DNA of 7,421 nucleotides from Pseudobutyrivibrio sp. (GTDB lineage: Bacteria; Bacillota; Clostridia; Lachnospirales; Lachnospiraceae). Below, piece by piece: positions 1 to 6,721 of this stretch; position 1 is the stretch's first letter, and each line of letters begins with the position of its first letter. Below the pieces are notes generated by a model. That model worked only from the letters and a program-made list of their open reading frames with translations. It was not told the origin of the DNA and searched no databases. The DNA is taken from assembly GCA_017557715.1 (NCBI GenBank), contig JAFYYE010000162.1, forward strand, positions 1 through 7,421. The letters are read 5' to 3'. Made by a program: the position numbers and the translations under genes.

Positions 1-426
1 AATATCAGCGATAAGGATTATAAAGCATTTTGGACTTCGGTGGTTGAAGGTTTGCTTACAGTAATAGTTCCTATGGGGCTTTACCTGTGGTACTTCAAAA
101 ATGCAACTGCTTTTTGGCAGCAGGTGGTAGTGTATAATTTCTCAAATATAGGCACATTTGCTGAAGGAATGACAGCTTTATGCTACACACCTTGGATTGT
201 GGCTGTGATTTTGCTTGTCGTAGTTATAATCATTAAAAACATTAGAAGAGAAGCTACAGCTGATTTGTATTACTGGTTAGGATTTATAGTGTTGTCATTT
301 GTTGTGATTGCTATGCAGGGCAATGAACTTGCATCTACTGTGCAGCTTACAAAGGCATTGTACATTGTTCCTTTCGCAGCAGCATTTTCAATTGTAGATA
401 AAATCTTAGGATATAGCGCGAACTAA
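1..426 (+). CDS. Polytopic membrane protein, C-terminal part (possible GT-C/PMT-like glycosyltransferase)
   Basis: The reading frame is open from base 1 and ends at TAA 424-426, giving 141 visible residues; the true start lies upstream of the window. Four hydrophobic stretches are visible at about residues 17-34, 62-80, 89-106 and 118-136, so this is the end of a multi-pass membrane protein. The segment FWQQVVVYNFSNIG, followed by further membrane helices and a late aromatic-plus-proline stretch (ALYIVPFAAAF), resembles the C-terminal half of GT39/ArnT-like (GT-C fold) glycosyltransferases that use lipid-linked sugars. That resemblance is an inference from pattern, and the catalytic N-terminal loops are not visible. 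The gene precedes asp2 by 33 bp on the same strand and probably shares its transcript, which would fit a role in surface glycoprotein production. An O-antigen polymerase or another uncharacterised membrane protein is equally possible. That it is a real gene is near certain; the function is not. Confidence 0.75.
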   Translation, partial: NISDKDYKAFWTSVVEGLLTVIVPMGLYLWYFKNATAFWQQVVVYNFSNIGTFAEGMTALCYTPWIVAVILLVVVIIIKNIRREATADLYYWLGFIVLSFVVIAMQGNELASTVQLTKALYIVPFAAAFSIVDKILGYSAN

Positions 427-459
427 TAACAGTATTAATAATTTAATGGAAGATTAGCC

Positions 460-1950
460 ATGGATAGAATTAGAATACTGCAAATTGGACAGGAAAGCTG
501 GAGCACAAAATACAAGCTTCCGAATGGTACGAGGCTTATATTTGTGCAGGATACAGTTGAGCTCAAAAAGGAGATTTTTGAGTTGGTGGTTTTGGAGAGA
601 AATATTACTCCAGCAGAGTCCGTTGCAGTAGATAAGATGTCCATGGCTTATTGTTTATTTGTACTGGATTCCGTAGAAATGGATTCCACAACTAATAATC
701 TCTACACCCGCAAAATGGGAAAGAAAATCTCAAAAGATAAGATACAGGAATTTCTTGATAATGAAGTGAAGAAATATTTCCCTAAGCCATACGGAGAAAA
801 GTTCCGCCCAGAGGCGTTAGGCATTGCTCAAGGCTTTAAAGGCAGTGTTAAATGGAATGGACAATATAGTGTAAGTATTCAGGGGGAGTACGGTGAGGAA
901 TTTAATCAAATCGCCTTTTGGAGAGGAAATATTCCTATAGAAGCTGGTCAGGGAATAGAATTCTGGCTGGAATATAAGAAGTCGGATGATGTGGAGATAA
1001 TGCTTGTAATAAAGCAGTTTGTTTCTGGAAGTTTGGCTGATATTAAGGCTAGTTGGGAGTTTACAGAGAAAGAGCTGGAGGAGCCGGTTATAATCGAAGG
1101 AGATGGGCTTGGTACAATATTCTGTGAGCTGAAAGCAAAAGGCGAAGGAAAGCTGGACATAATTGGGCTCCACGACCGCATTTCAAGATGGGATGCAGGA
1201 AAGTTTATGGTAGGTGGTGAACGCTATGTCACCTCAGATAGAGAAGAAATATTTGCTTACTTTGATCCAGGGGATATGAAGCCTCCACTTTCTGTTTATT
1301 TTTCAGGTTACAAAACCATGGAGGGCTTTGAAGGCTACTACATGATGAAGAAAATGGGATGTCCATTTCTTCTTATTGCAGAGCAGCGTTTTCAGGGCGG
1401 CGGTTTTTACATGGGAAATGAAGAATATGAAAAGCTGATGGTATCTGTAATCCAAAGATACTTAGATAAGCTTGGCTTCTATTCAGATCAGCTAATTCTA
1501 TCCGGCATATCAATGGGAACAATTGGCTCCATGTATTACGGCTGTGATATGAAGCCCCATGCGCTGATTCTAGGTAAGCCACTTGCAAGCCTTGGTAACA
1601 TAGCTGAAAACGAAAAAATAAAGAGACCAGGAGGATTTCCTACGTCTCTTGATTTGCTGCGCTTTCATGGCGGCGGTATGAATGAGGAATCAATTGAAAG
1701 ACTCAACAATCGATTCTGGAGTAAGCTTAGAAAAACAGATTTTGGTCATACAAAATTTATAGTTTCATACATGTATGAAGACGATTACGACGACACAGCC
1801 TATGACACCTTATTATCTGAATTACATTCCTCAGGAGTGCAGGTGTATGGTAAGGGATTGCATGGTCGTCACAATGATAATTCCGCAGGTATCAGCGCCT
1901 GGTTTAAGAGCCAGTACGACAGAGTACTTCACGAGGATTTTGACCGATAA
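460..1950 (+). CDS. asp2: Accessory Sec system protein Asp2
   Basis: This 496-residue protein matches Asp2, a cytoplasmic component of the accessory Sec (SecA2/SecY2) pathway. In streptococci Asp2 is needed to export serine-rich repeat glycoproteins and acetylates GlcNAc on them. Visible features are an N-terminal segment starting DRIRILQIG, a central beta-rich region (about 130-240) with WNGQYSVSIQGEYGEEF, and a C-terminal alpha/beta-hydrolase domain (about 255-490). The latter includes GGERYVTSD, YFDPGDMKPPL, SGYKTMEGFEGYYMM and the nucleophile elbow GISMG with Ser351. The likely triad partners are an acidic residue in YEDDYDD (Glu440 or Asp441) and His471 in GLHGRHNDN. The length is close to the 500 or so residues usual for the family, with no truncation. 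The start ATG has a GGAAG ribosome binding site at 448-452, 7 bp upstream. No asp1, asp3, secA2 or secY2 is in the window; they may lie upstream. Family assignment is confident; acetyltransferase activity is inferred from the conserved triad. Confidence 0.9.
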   Translation: MDRIRILQIGQESWSTKYKLPNGTRLIFVQDTVELKKEIFELVVLERNITPAESVAVDKMSMAYCLFVLDSVEMDSTTNNLYTRKMGKKISKDKIQEFLDNEVKKYFPKPYGEKFRPEALGIAQGFKGSVKWNGQYSVSIQGEYGEEFNQIAFWRGNIPIEAGQGIEFWLEYKKSDDVEIMLVIKQFVSGSLADIKASWEFTEKELEEPVIIEGDGLGTIFCELKAKGEGKLDIIGLHDRISRWDAGKFMVGGERYVTSDREEIFAYFDPGDMKPPLSVYFSGYKTMEGFEGYYMMKKMGCPFLLIAEQRFQGGGFYMGNEEYEKLMVSVIQRYLDKLGFYSDQLILSGISMGTIGSMYYGCDMKPHALILGKPLASLGNIAENEKIKRPGGFPTSLDLLRFHGGGMNEESIERLNNRFWSKLRKTDFGHTKFIVSYMYEDDYDDTAYDTLLSELHSSGVQVYGKGLHGRHNDNSAGISAWFKSQYDRVLHEDFDR

Positions 1951-1954
1951 AAGC

Positions 1955-2791
1955 CTATAACGAATTACATACAGGAAGCTTAGAAGAAAGAGCCGAGCGT
2001 ATGTGGTTGTGGGCTATTTCGCCATCGCTCACGTTGAAGTACTGATATGAATGAGTATTTAATGATTCATTGATAGTATCATCACCAGTAACATCTACGT
2101 TATAGAAATTTCCACCAATCTTTACTATATTCCAGGCGTGTTCTTCGCCATTGGCAATTCCAGTTACGTAATAGCAAGTAATACCAAGCTTTTGGCAGGC
2201 AATCTGAAAAGCTCTAGAGTAGCCAGCGCAGACACTGTTTCCTTCAACAAGGGCAGAATATGCACTCTGATGACTGTTGTATCTGTTATTGTAGGTAGAT
2301 AAATCACATATCATATCGTGGACCACACGTTCACGCTCTAAGTCTGTTGGATATGCAATGGCACTTTCTACAATTCTATCAATGGAATTGTTAAATGCGA
2401 TAGTTGCAGATGCAAGACTTTCTTTTGGAATACAATAATTTAGTTTTAACTGAATAACCTTATTTGAAGCATTATAGCCGTATTTGTAAGAAGTGTTTAC
2501 CCAAAACAGCTCAGGATGATCGTTATAAACTGCGTTCATGGTAATAAACAAATCATCATGAGAGATAGGAACAACCAGACGGAAGATATTTTCGTTAAAG
2601 GCAATAATATTGGAATAAACCTGATTATATACTTGCTGCTGATCAGAATTAAGCACGGTGTTATAGATGTAAATATCATTATCGACGGCATAGGATTCGA
2701 AATCGCAATGAAGGAAAAGAGCAACCAAAAGACATGCCATGCATGCTAAAGAAATTATATTTAAATAAAGCTTATTAGGTTTCTTTCTCAT
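1955..2791 (-). CDS. Exported transglutaminase-like (cysteine protease fold) protein
   Basis: The 278-residue product has a basic N terminus (MRKKPNK), a hydrophobic segment at about residues 8-28, and a possible signal peptidase I site after SYA (Ala35), so it is probably exported or membrane-anchored. A region at about 45-150 with the clostridial motif NDHPELFWV (90-98) precedes a transglutaminase-like core. Its triad is intact: Cys188 in GNSVCAGYSRAF, His218 in EEHAWNIV and Asp233 in YNVDVTGDD. Proteins with this fold act as transglutaminases, peptidases or cyclases on surface or wall substrates; the substrate here cannot be told. The mature part contains six cysteines, so disulfides are possible. 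The start ATG (2791-2789) follows a GAGAGGGGG ribosome binding site about 10 bp upstream, a slightly long spacing. The gene is convergent with asp2 (4 bp gap) and divergent from the ABC operon, so it is probably monocistronic. Family call is strong; exact role unknown. Confidence 0.88.
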   Translation of the reverse strand: MRKKPNKLYLNIISLACMACLLVALFLHCDFESYAVDNDIYIYNTVLNSDQQQVYNQVYSNIIAFNENIFRLVVPISHDDLFITMNAVYNDHPELFWVNTSYKYGYNASNKVIQLKLNYCIPKESLASATIAFNNSIDRIVESAIAYPTDLERERVVHDMICDLSTYNNRYNSHQSAYSALVEGNSVCAGYSRAFQIACQKLGITCYYVTGIANGEEHAWNIVKIGGNFYNVDVTGDDTINESLNTHSYQYFNVSDGEIAHNHIRSALSSKLPVCNSL

Positions 2792-2847
2792 AAAAAAATA
2801 GCCCCCTCTCTGAAAAATAAAAGAGACACTGCTTAGGGTGTAAATGT

Positions 2848-2853
2848 ATTATA
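2848..2853 (-). promoter_or_regulatory. Candidate -10 box for the transglutaminase-like gene
   Basis: Read on the minus strand, bases 2853-2848 spell a perfect TATAAT. Transcription would start near 2841, leaving a 5' leader of about 50 nt that contains the GAGAGGGGG ribosome binding site. No good -35 hexamer is present at 16-18 bp, so the promoter would be weak or activator-dependent. On the plus strand the same divergent region offers only poor hexamers for the ABC operon, for example TTGTCA at 2861-2866 with TGTTAA at 2885-2890. I could not assign that promoter. Confidence 0.45.
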
Positions 2854-2938
2854 AAGTGAGTTGTCAGATAATGTATGAACAAACTGTTAAGTACACAGAA
2901 AATTCATAGTTGTTTAACCTAAAAATGGAGAAAGAAAA

Positions 2939-2992
2939 CATGAGGCATGTTACTATTAAGCTACGTTCCGGTGTTTTTGGGAGGTGCCTATG
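2939..2992 (+). promoter_or_regulatory. Possible long-range RNA helix covering the ATPase start codon
   Basis: AGGCA at 2943-2947 is exactly complementary to TGCCT at 2985-2989. The helix could extend outwards through CAT (2939-2941) pairing with ATG (2990-2992), with G2942 bulged, and inwards by one T-G wobble (2948 with 2984). This would pair the ATPase start codon with the start of the putative leader ORF and leave GGGAGG at the edge of a loop of about 35 nt. Ribosomes on the leader would open it. The helix is short and the loop long, so stability is doubtful without a folding calculation. Confidence 0.2.
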
Positions 2993-2993
2993 A
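2940..2993 (+). CDS. Putative 17-residue leader peptide upstream of the ABC ATPase gene
   Basis: A short frame beginning at ATG 2940 would encode MRHVTIKLRSGVFGRCL, a basic peptide with no recognisable family. It has its own plausible ribosome binding site, GGAGAAAG at 2927-2934, with the GGAG core 9 bp before the ATG. Its TGA stop (2991-2993) overlaps the ATG of the ATPase gene (2990) in the ATGA arrangement typical of translational coupling. A longer in-frame start at ATG 2925 (22 codons) exists but has no ribosome binding site. The frame also contains the ATPase gene's own GGGAGG site at 2979-2984. The arrangement suggests a coupling or leader ORF, but such short frames arise by chance and I have no evidence of translation. 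Confidence 0.3.
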   Translation: MRHVTIKLRSGVFGRCL

Positions 2994-3691
2994 GTTTTGT
3001 AGAATTTAGAAATGTTGGAAAAATTTATAAGACAGGTGAGGTCAAAATAGAAGCTCTCCATGATGTGAATTTTGAAATAGAGGAGGGCGAATTTTGTATT
3101 ATTGTAGGAGCCTCCGGTGCAGGGAAAACAACTATTTTGAACATTCTTGGTGGAATGGATACTCTCACAAGCGGTGGTGTTTATCTGGCAGATAGAGATG
3201 TGTCAGGCTATTCGCCTCGCGAGCTTACCAGCTATAGACGCTATGATGTGGGATTTGTTTTCCAGTTTTATAATCTGGTAGGTAATCTGACGGCTAAAGA
3301 AAACGTGGAGCTGGCGGCGCAGATATGTAAAGAGCCTATTCCAGCTGAGGAGATACTTACAGAAGTGGGACTTAAGGATAGAATGAATAATTTCCCTGCG
3401 CAGCTTTCTGGTGGAGAACAGCAACGCGTGGCTATAGCCAGAGCACTTGCTAAGAACCCAAAGCTTTTATTGTGTGATGAGCCTACAGGCGCCCTGGATG
3501 ATGAAACAGGCAGACAGGTGCTTAGGCTTCTTCAGGAAACCTGTAGAAAGAACGGCAAGACTGTTGTGGTAATTACCCATAATCATGCTCTTACCGCAAT
3601 GGCTGATAGAGTAATTACAGTGAAGTCGGGAACTATAGCAGATATGCATATGAATGATAATCCAAAGAGTGTTGATGAGATAGAGTGGTAA
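2990..3691 (+). CDS. ABC transporter ATP-binding protein, MacB/LolD class
   Basis: This 233-residue cytoplasmic ATPase drives the adjacent FtsX-type permease. It has every motif of an active nucleotide-binding domain: Walker A GASGAGKTT (40-48), Q-loop Gln92 in FQFYNL, signature LSGGEQQ (139-145), Walker B LLLCDEP (159-165) with catalytic Glu164, D-loop GALD (167-170) and H-loop His197. The N-terminal pattern VEFRNVGKIYKTGEVKIEALHDV is typical of the MacB/LolD/BceA group, whose members act in mechanotransmission-type ABC complexes rather than as classic importers. I chose ATG 2990 because GGAGG at 2980-2984 sits 5 bp before it; the upstream in-frame GTG at 2984 lies inside that ribosome binding site. 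The stop TAA is directly followed by the permease ATG, so the two genes form a tight operon. The class is certain; the substrate is not visible. Confidence 0.95.
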   Translation: MSFVEFRNVGKIYKTGEVKIEALHDVNFEIEEGEFCIIVGASGAGKTTILNILGGMDTLTSGGVYLADRDVSGYSPRELTSYRRYDVGFVFQFYNLVGNLTAKENVELAAQICKEPIPAEEILTEVGLKDRMNNFPAQLSGGEQQRVAIARALAKNPKLLLCDEPTGALDDETGRQVLRLLQETCRKNGKTVVVITHNHALTAMADRVITVKSGTIADMHMNDNPKSVDEIEW

Positions 3692-6580
3692 ATGCGTATG
3701 TTAGCTAAATCATCTTTAAGAGAAATAAAACAATCACTTGGCCGCTACATAGCCTTGCTAATGATTATTGCAATCGGAGTGGGCTTTTTCGCAGGACTGA
3801 AGGTTACAGACCCAGCCCTTAGAATTTCTATGCAAAAATATTTTAAGGATACTGAGTTTTATGATTTTCGACTCATATCTTCCTTGGGCTTTGGTGAGGA
3901 AGAAATTGATTACTTGAAGAAAAATATTAACGCCAGATATGTTGAGGAGTCCATAGGCTTTGATGTAATGATGGCATATCAGGATAGCGAATATGCCATG
4001 AAAATTATAAGTCTTCCAAAGGATATCAATAAGGTGGTTCTGATGGAAGGTGAGTGGCCACAGTATGAAAATGAGTGCCTGGTAGATGCGGAAGCATTTG
4101 AAGAAGTGAATATCGGTGACACTATTAAAGTTGCAGATGGCAATGAAAAAGAGGATAGGGATAAGTTTAAATACAGTAGTTTTAAGATTGTTGGTATCGC
4201 CAAGTCACCTCTTTATATACAGTATGAGCGCGGCACCACATCTATAGGCTCTGGTGTGTTGGATGGATTCCTTTATGTAGGAGAGGAAGCCTTTAAGACA
4301 GATTATTACACTGATTGTTATGTAAAGCTGGATGCAGACCCAGCTCTTTATACCGATGAGTATGACAAATTAATAGAGGATAACGAAGCGGATATTCAGA
4401 GTGCCTTGGATAAGGCAGCAGCTATGCGCTATGAGAGTATAATAGATGAGGCTCAGGATAAGCTTAATGATGCAAAGGCTGAGCTTTCAGATAAAAAAGA
4501 ATCGACAGGCAATGAGCTTGAAGATGCAAAAGCGGAATTAGATTCTGCAAAGAAAAAGTTAAATGATGGCAAGAAGCAGATTGAGGAATATGAAAATCTG
4601 GAAATCCAACTGAAGGATGGTTTGGATCAAATGCTTGAAGGCATTAATCAGATGGATATGGCCCGTTCAGTCAATCCCGCTATGGTGGATGAGGCACAGT
4701 ATCAGGCTCTTATTGCACAATATCAGGAAAAGTCTGCTCAGCTTTATACTCTTCAGTCTGGTCTTGAAAAGGCCAGAAAAGAATATAACAGTGGAAAGAA
4801 AGAGTATGAGAATGGTATTAAAGAGTACGAGGAAGGACTAGAGGAATTTAATACAAAGATTGCCGAGGCAGAAGATGAAATAGCTGATGCCGAAGAAGAG
4901 ATAGATGATATAGAAGAGGCAGATACTTACTTACTGAAACGAGATAGCAATGCAGGATATATTTGCTTTGAAAGTGATTCCACTATAGTAGGTGCAATCG
5001 GTAACGTATTTCCGATATTTTTCTTCTTGGTTGCAGCCCTTGTATGTATGACTACCATGAATCGAATGGTGGATGATCAGAGGACCCAAATAGGTGTACT
5101 TAAAGCACTTGGCTATAGCAATGGTGCAATCATGGGTAAGTTTGCATTCTATTCTGGTTCAGCTGCATTTCTAGGAACAGTCATAGGATTTTTCCTTGGA
5201 ACCTTTGGATTCCCGCAGGCTATTTGGTATGCATATCAGATGATGTATAACACAAGAGGTGTGGATTATTACTTTGATGGAAAAATGTTGCTTATCAGTT
5301 TTGCAGCAGCATTTATCTGTTCTGTTGGTGTAACTCTTGTATCATGCCGTGTGGAAATGACCGAGATGGCAGCATCACTTATGCGACCTAAGGCACCTAA
5401 GGCAGGAAAGCGAATCTTCTTGGAATACATTCCATTTTTCTGGAATAGATTGAAGTTCCTAAAGAAAGTCAGCTTAAGAAATATCTTTAGATATAAGGGC
5501 CGATTGATAATGATGGTAATGGGAATTGCTGGATGTACAGCTCTTCTTGTGGCGGGCTTTGGTGTCTATGATTCCATTGCGGATATAGCTGAGAATCAAT
5601 ATACAAACATTTCACTTTATGATATGGATATCACACTGAAAAAGGGAAGCGAAGTTCCAGTGCGTGTAATGGAGAAGAACGGCTATGAGCCAGAGGACTA
5701 TATCCTTTTCTATCATACATCGGTGGATTTGAAGTTTGGAAAACATACCAAGAATATCTATATGAATGTTTATGATGATGGGGCAGATATTGAGAAATTC
5801 TATGATATGCATGACGCTAAGGGAAAGCATTTACTTATGTCCGATTTGGCTGAAGATGAGATTATTATAAACAAAGGCTTATGTGATAGGTATGGAATGA
5901 AGATGGGAGATACTATTGTTATATCTTCTGAGGATATGCAGCCTACGAAATTTAAGGTGGGAGGCATAAATCAGAATTTCATCTACAATTATATGTACAT
6001 GAACGCCAGTACCTATAAGAAGTATATAGGTGAATTACCTGAAAAGAAAAACCTTTATGCGGTAGTTAATGAAGGTGATTCCCACGAAGCTGGAGCTGCT
6101 CTTATGGGCGACAATGCCATCAGTATGGTTATCCCTACAAAGGATATGCTTGATAGAGTAGAAAATATGATGGGCAGCCTAAATATCATTGTCTACCTGG
6201 TAATTGGAAGTGCCATGGCTCTTGCAGCAGTTGTTGTTTACAATCTTACTAACATCAACATCTCTGAGCGTGTCCGTGAAATTGCCACAGTAAAGGTGCT
6301 TGGCTTCTATAAAGAAGAAACCAGAGCCTATGTATTTAGAGAGAATATATTACTTTCTATCATGGGTGCAGCAGTAGGCCTTATAGTAGGCAAATTCTTC
6401 CATGCATTCATTATGAGCCAGATTATCGTAGATTTAATCACTTTCGATGTTAGAGTAACTCCACTTAGCTACGGGCTTTCATTTATACTTACGGTAATCT
6501 TCACATTGATTATCAATATTCTTATGGGACCAAAGCTGGATGAGATTAGCATGACAGAGTCGCTGAAGGCGGTGGAGTAG
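3692..6580 (+). CDS. ABC transporter permease with two FtsX modules and a long extracellular coiled coil
   Basis: The 962-residue protein is the membrane partner of the preceding ATPase. In order: a membrane segment (about 18-37), an extracellular MacB core-like domain (about 40-240), a charged coiled coil (about 250-412, with a break near 305-345), and three membrane segments of the first FtsX module (about 435-455, 487-508, 532-552). A second module follows: a membrane segment (603-626), a smaller extracellular domain (about 630-825), and three final segments (830-853, 884-906, 925-945). Each module has its cytoplasmic coupling motif, QIGVLKALGYSNGAI (466-480) and REIATVKVLGFYKEE (862-876). 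The eight-helix duplicated layout resembles large Firmicute FtsX-like permeases; such complexes transmit ATP-driven movement to extracellular parts, export lipids or peptides, or regulate wall enzymes. No MacA-like adaptor is adjacent. Start ATG 3692 abuts the ATPase stop; ATG 3698 is an alternative with better spacing from GAGTGG (3683-3688). It ends in tandem stops TAG-TGA. Confidence 0.93.
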   Translation: MRMLAKSSLREIKQSLGRYIALLMIIAIGVGFFAGLKVTDPALRISMQKYFKDTEFYDFRLISSLGFGEEEIDYLKKNINARYVEESIGFDVMMAYQDSEYAMKIISLPKDINKVVLMEGEWPQYENECLVDAEAFEEVNIGDTIKVADGNEKEDRDKFKYSSFKIVGIAKSPLYIQYERGTTSIGSGVLDGFLYVGEEAFKTDYYTDCYVKLDADPALYTDEYDKLIEDNEADIQSALDKAAAMRYESIIDEAQDKLNDAKAELSDKKESTGNELEDAKAELDSAKKKLNDGKKQIEEYENLEIQLKDGLDQMLEGINQMDMARSVNPAMVDEAQYQALIAQYQEKSAQLYTLQSGLEKARKEYNSGKKEYENGIKEYEEGLEEFNTKIAEAEDEIADAEEEIDDIEEADTYLLKRDSNAGYICFESDSTIVGAIGNVFPIFFFLVAALVCMTTMNRMVDDQRTQIGVLKALGYSNGAIMGKFAFYSGSAAFLGTVIGFFLGTFGFPQAIWYAYQMMYNTRGVDYYFDGKMLLISFAAAFICSVGVTLVSCRVEMTEMAASLMRPKAPKAGKRIFLEYIPFFWNRLKFLKKVSLRNIFRYKGRLIMMVMGIAGCTALLVAGFGVYDSIADIAENQYTNISLYDMDITLKKGSEVPVRVMEKNGYEPEDYILFYHTSVDLKFGKHTKNIYMNVYDDGADIEKFYDMHDAKGKHLLMSDLAEDEIIINKGLCDRYGMKMGDTIVISSEDMQPTKFKVGGINQNFIYNYMYMNASTYKKYIGELPEKKNLYAVVNEGDSHEAGAALMGDNAISMVIPTKDMLDRVENMMGSLNIIVYLVIGSAMALAAVVVYNLTNINISERVREIATVKVLGFYKEETRAYVFRENILLSIMGAAVGLIVGKFFHAFIMSQIIVDLITFDVRVTPLSYGLSFILTVIFTLIINILMGPKLDEISMTESLKAVE

Positions 6581-6617
6581 TGAATTAATAAAAAGGAGAG
6601 TAGAACCTTACATATGG

Positions 6618-6652
6618 CCCTCGGCTTAAAGCTGAGGGTTTTTAATTTTTTT
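6618..6652 (+). terminator. Rho-independent terminator of the ABC operon
   Basis: CCCTCGGC (6618-6625) pairs with GCTGAGGG (6631-6638) to form an 8 bp stem with one G-U wobble. A T-A closing pair can extend it to 9 bp with a TAA loop. It is followed at once by TTTTTAATTTTTTT (6639-6652). It lies 38 bp after the permease stop and separates the ABC operon from thrC. Confidence 0.9.
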
Positions 6653-6675
6653 GACTGGATTTTAATGGTTCACTG

Positions 6676-6684
6676 TGCTAAAGT
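6676..6684 (+). promoter_or_regulatory. Candidate extended -10 promoter for thrC
   Basis: TGC followed by TAAAGT (6679-6684) has the TG-n plus -10 layout of an extended -10 promoter, with 4 of 6 matches to TATAAT. A TTGACT hexamer at 6651-6656 is a good -35 on its own, but it lies 22 bp from this -10 and 17 bp from only a weak match (TGTGCT, 6674-6679). The exact pairing is therefore uncertain. A promoter here is expected because a terminator precedes it and thrC has its own ribosome binding site. Confidence 0.4.
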
Positions 6685-6721
6685 GTAGAGAAGAAATTTA
6701 ATAATAAGCGAGGGAAGAATC

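Noticed and set aside
817..1588. Open frames on the minus strand within asp2 (817-1173, 948-1181, 1373-1588).
   Set aside because: They are antisense to a well-supported gene, have low-complexity or cysteine/serine-rich translations, and show no family features.
1958..1975. C-terminal LPVCNSL of the transglutaminase-like protein as a sortase-like sorting signal.
   Set aside because: It lacks the Thr-Gly of LPXTG, and no membrane segment or basic tail follows it.
2696..2713. Cys29 in LFLHCDFES as a lipoprotein lipobox.
   Set aside because: The residues before the cysteine (Leu-His) do not fit the small-residue requirement at -1; a signal peptidase I site after SYA is more plausible.
2884..2898. 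CTGT-N7-ACAG inverted repeat as an operator in the divergent promoter region.
   Set aside because: The arms are only 4 bp, so chance occurrence is likely and no regulator gene is nearby.
2984..2989. GTG at 2984 as the start of the ABC ATPase (two residues longer).
   Set aside because: The GTG overlaps the GGAGG ribosome binding site, which is correctly spaced for ATG 2990.
4617..4841. Plus-strand frame of 74 codons within the permease coiled-coil region.
   Set aside because: It is an out-of-frame shadow of the permease, with a tryptophan- and arginine-rich translation of no coherent character.
6614..6688. Short frame from ATG 6614 (about 24 codons) following an AAAGGAGAG ribosome-binding-site-like sequence at 6592-6600.
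   Set aside because: It runs through the terminator hairpin and T-tract, the spacing from the GGAG to the ATG is too long, and the peptide composition reflects the terminator sequence.
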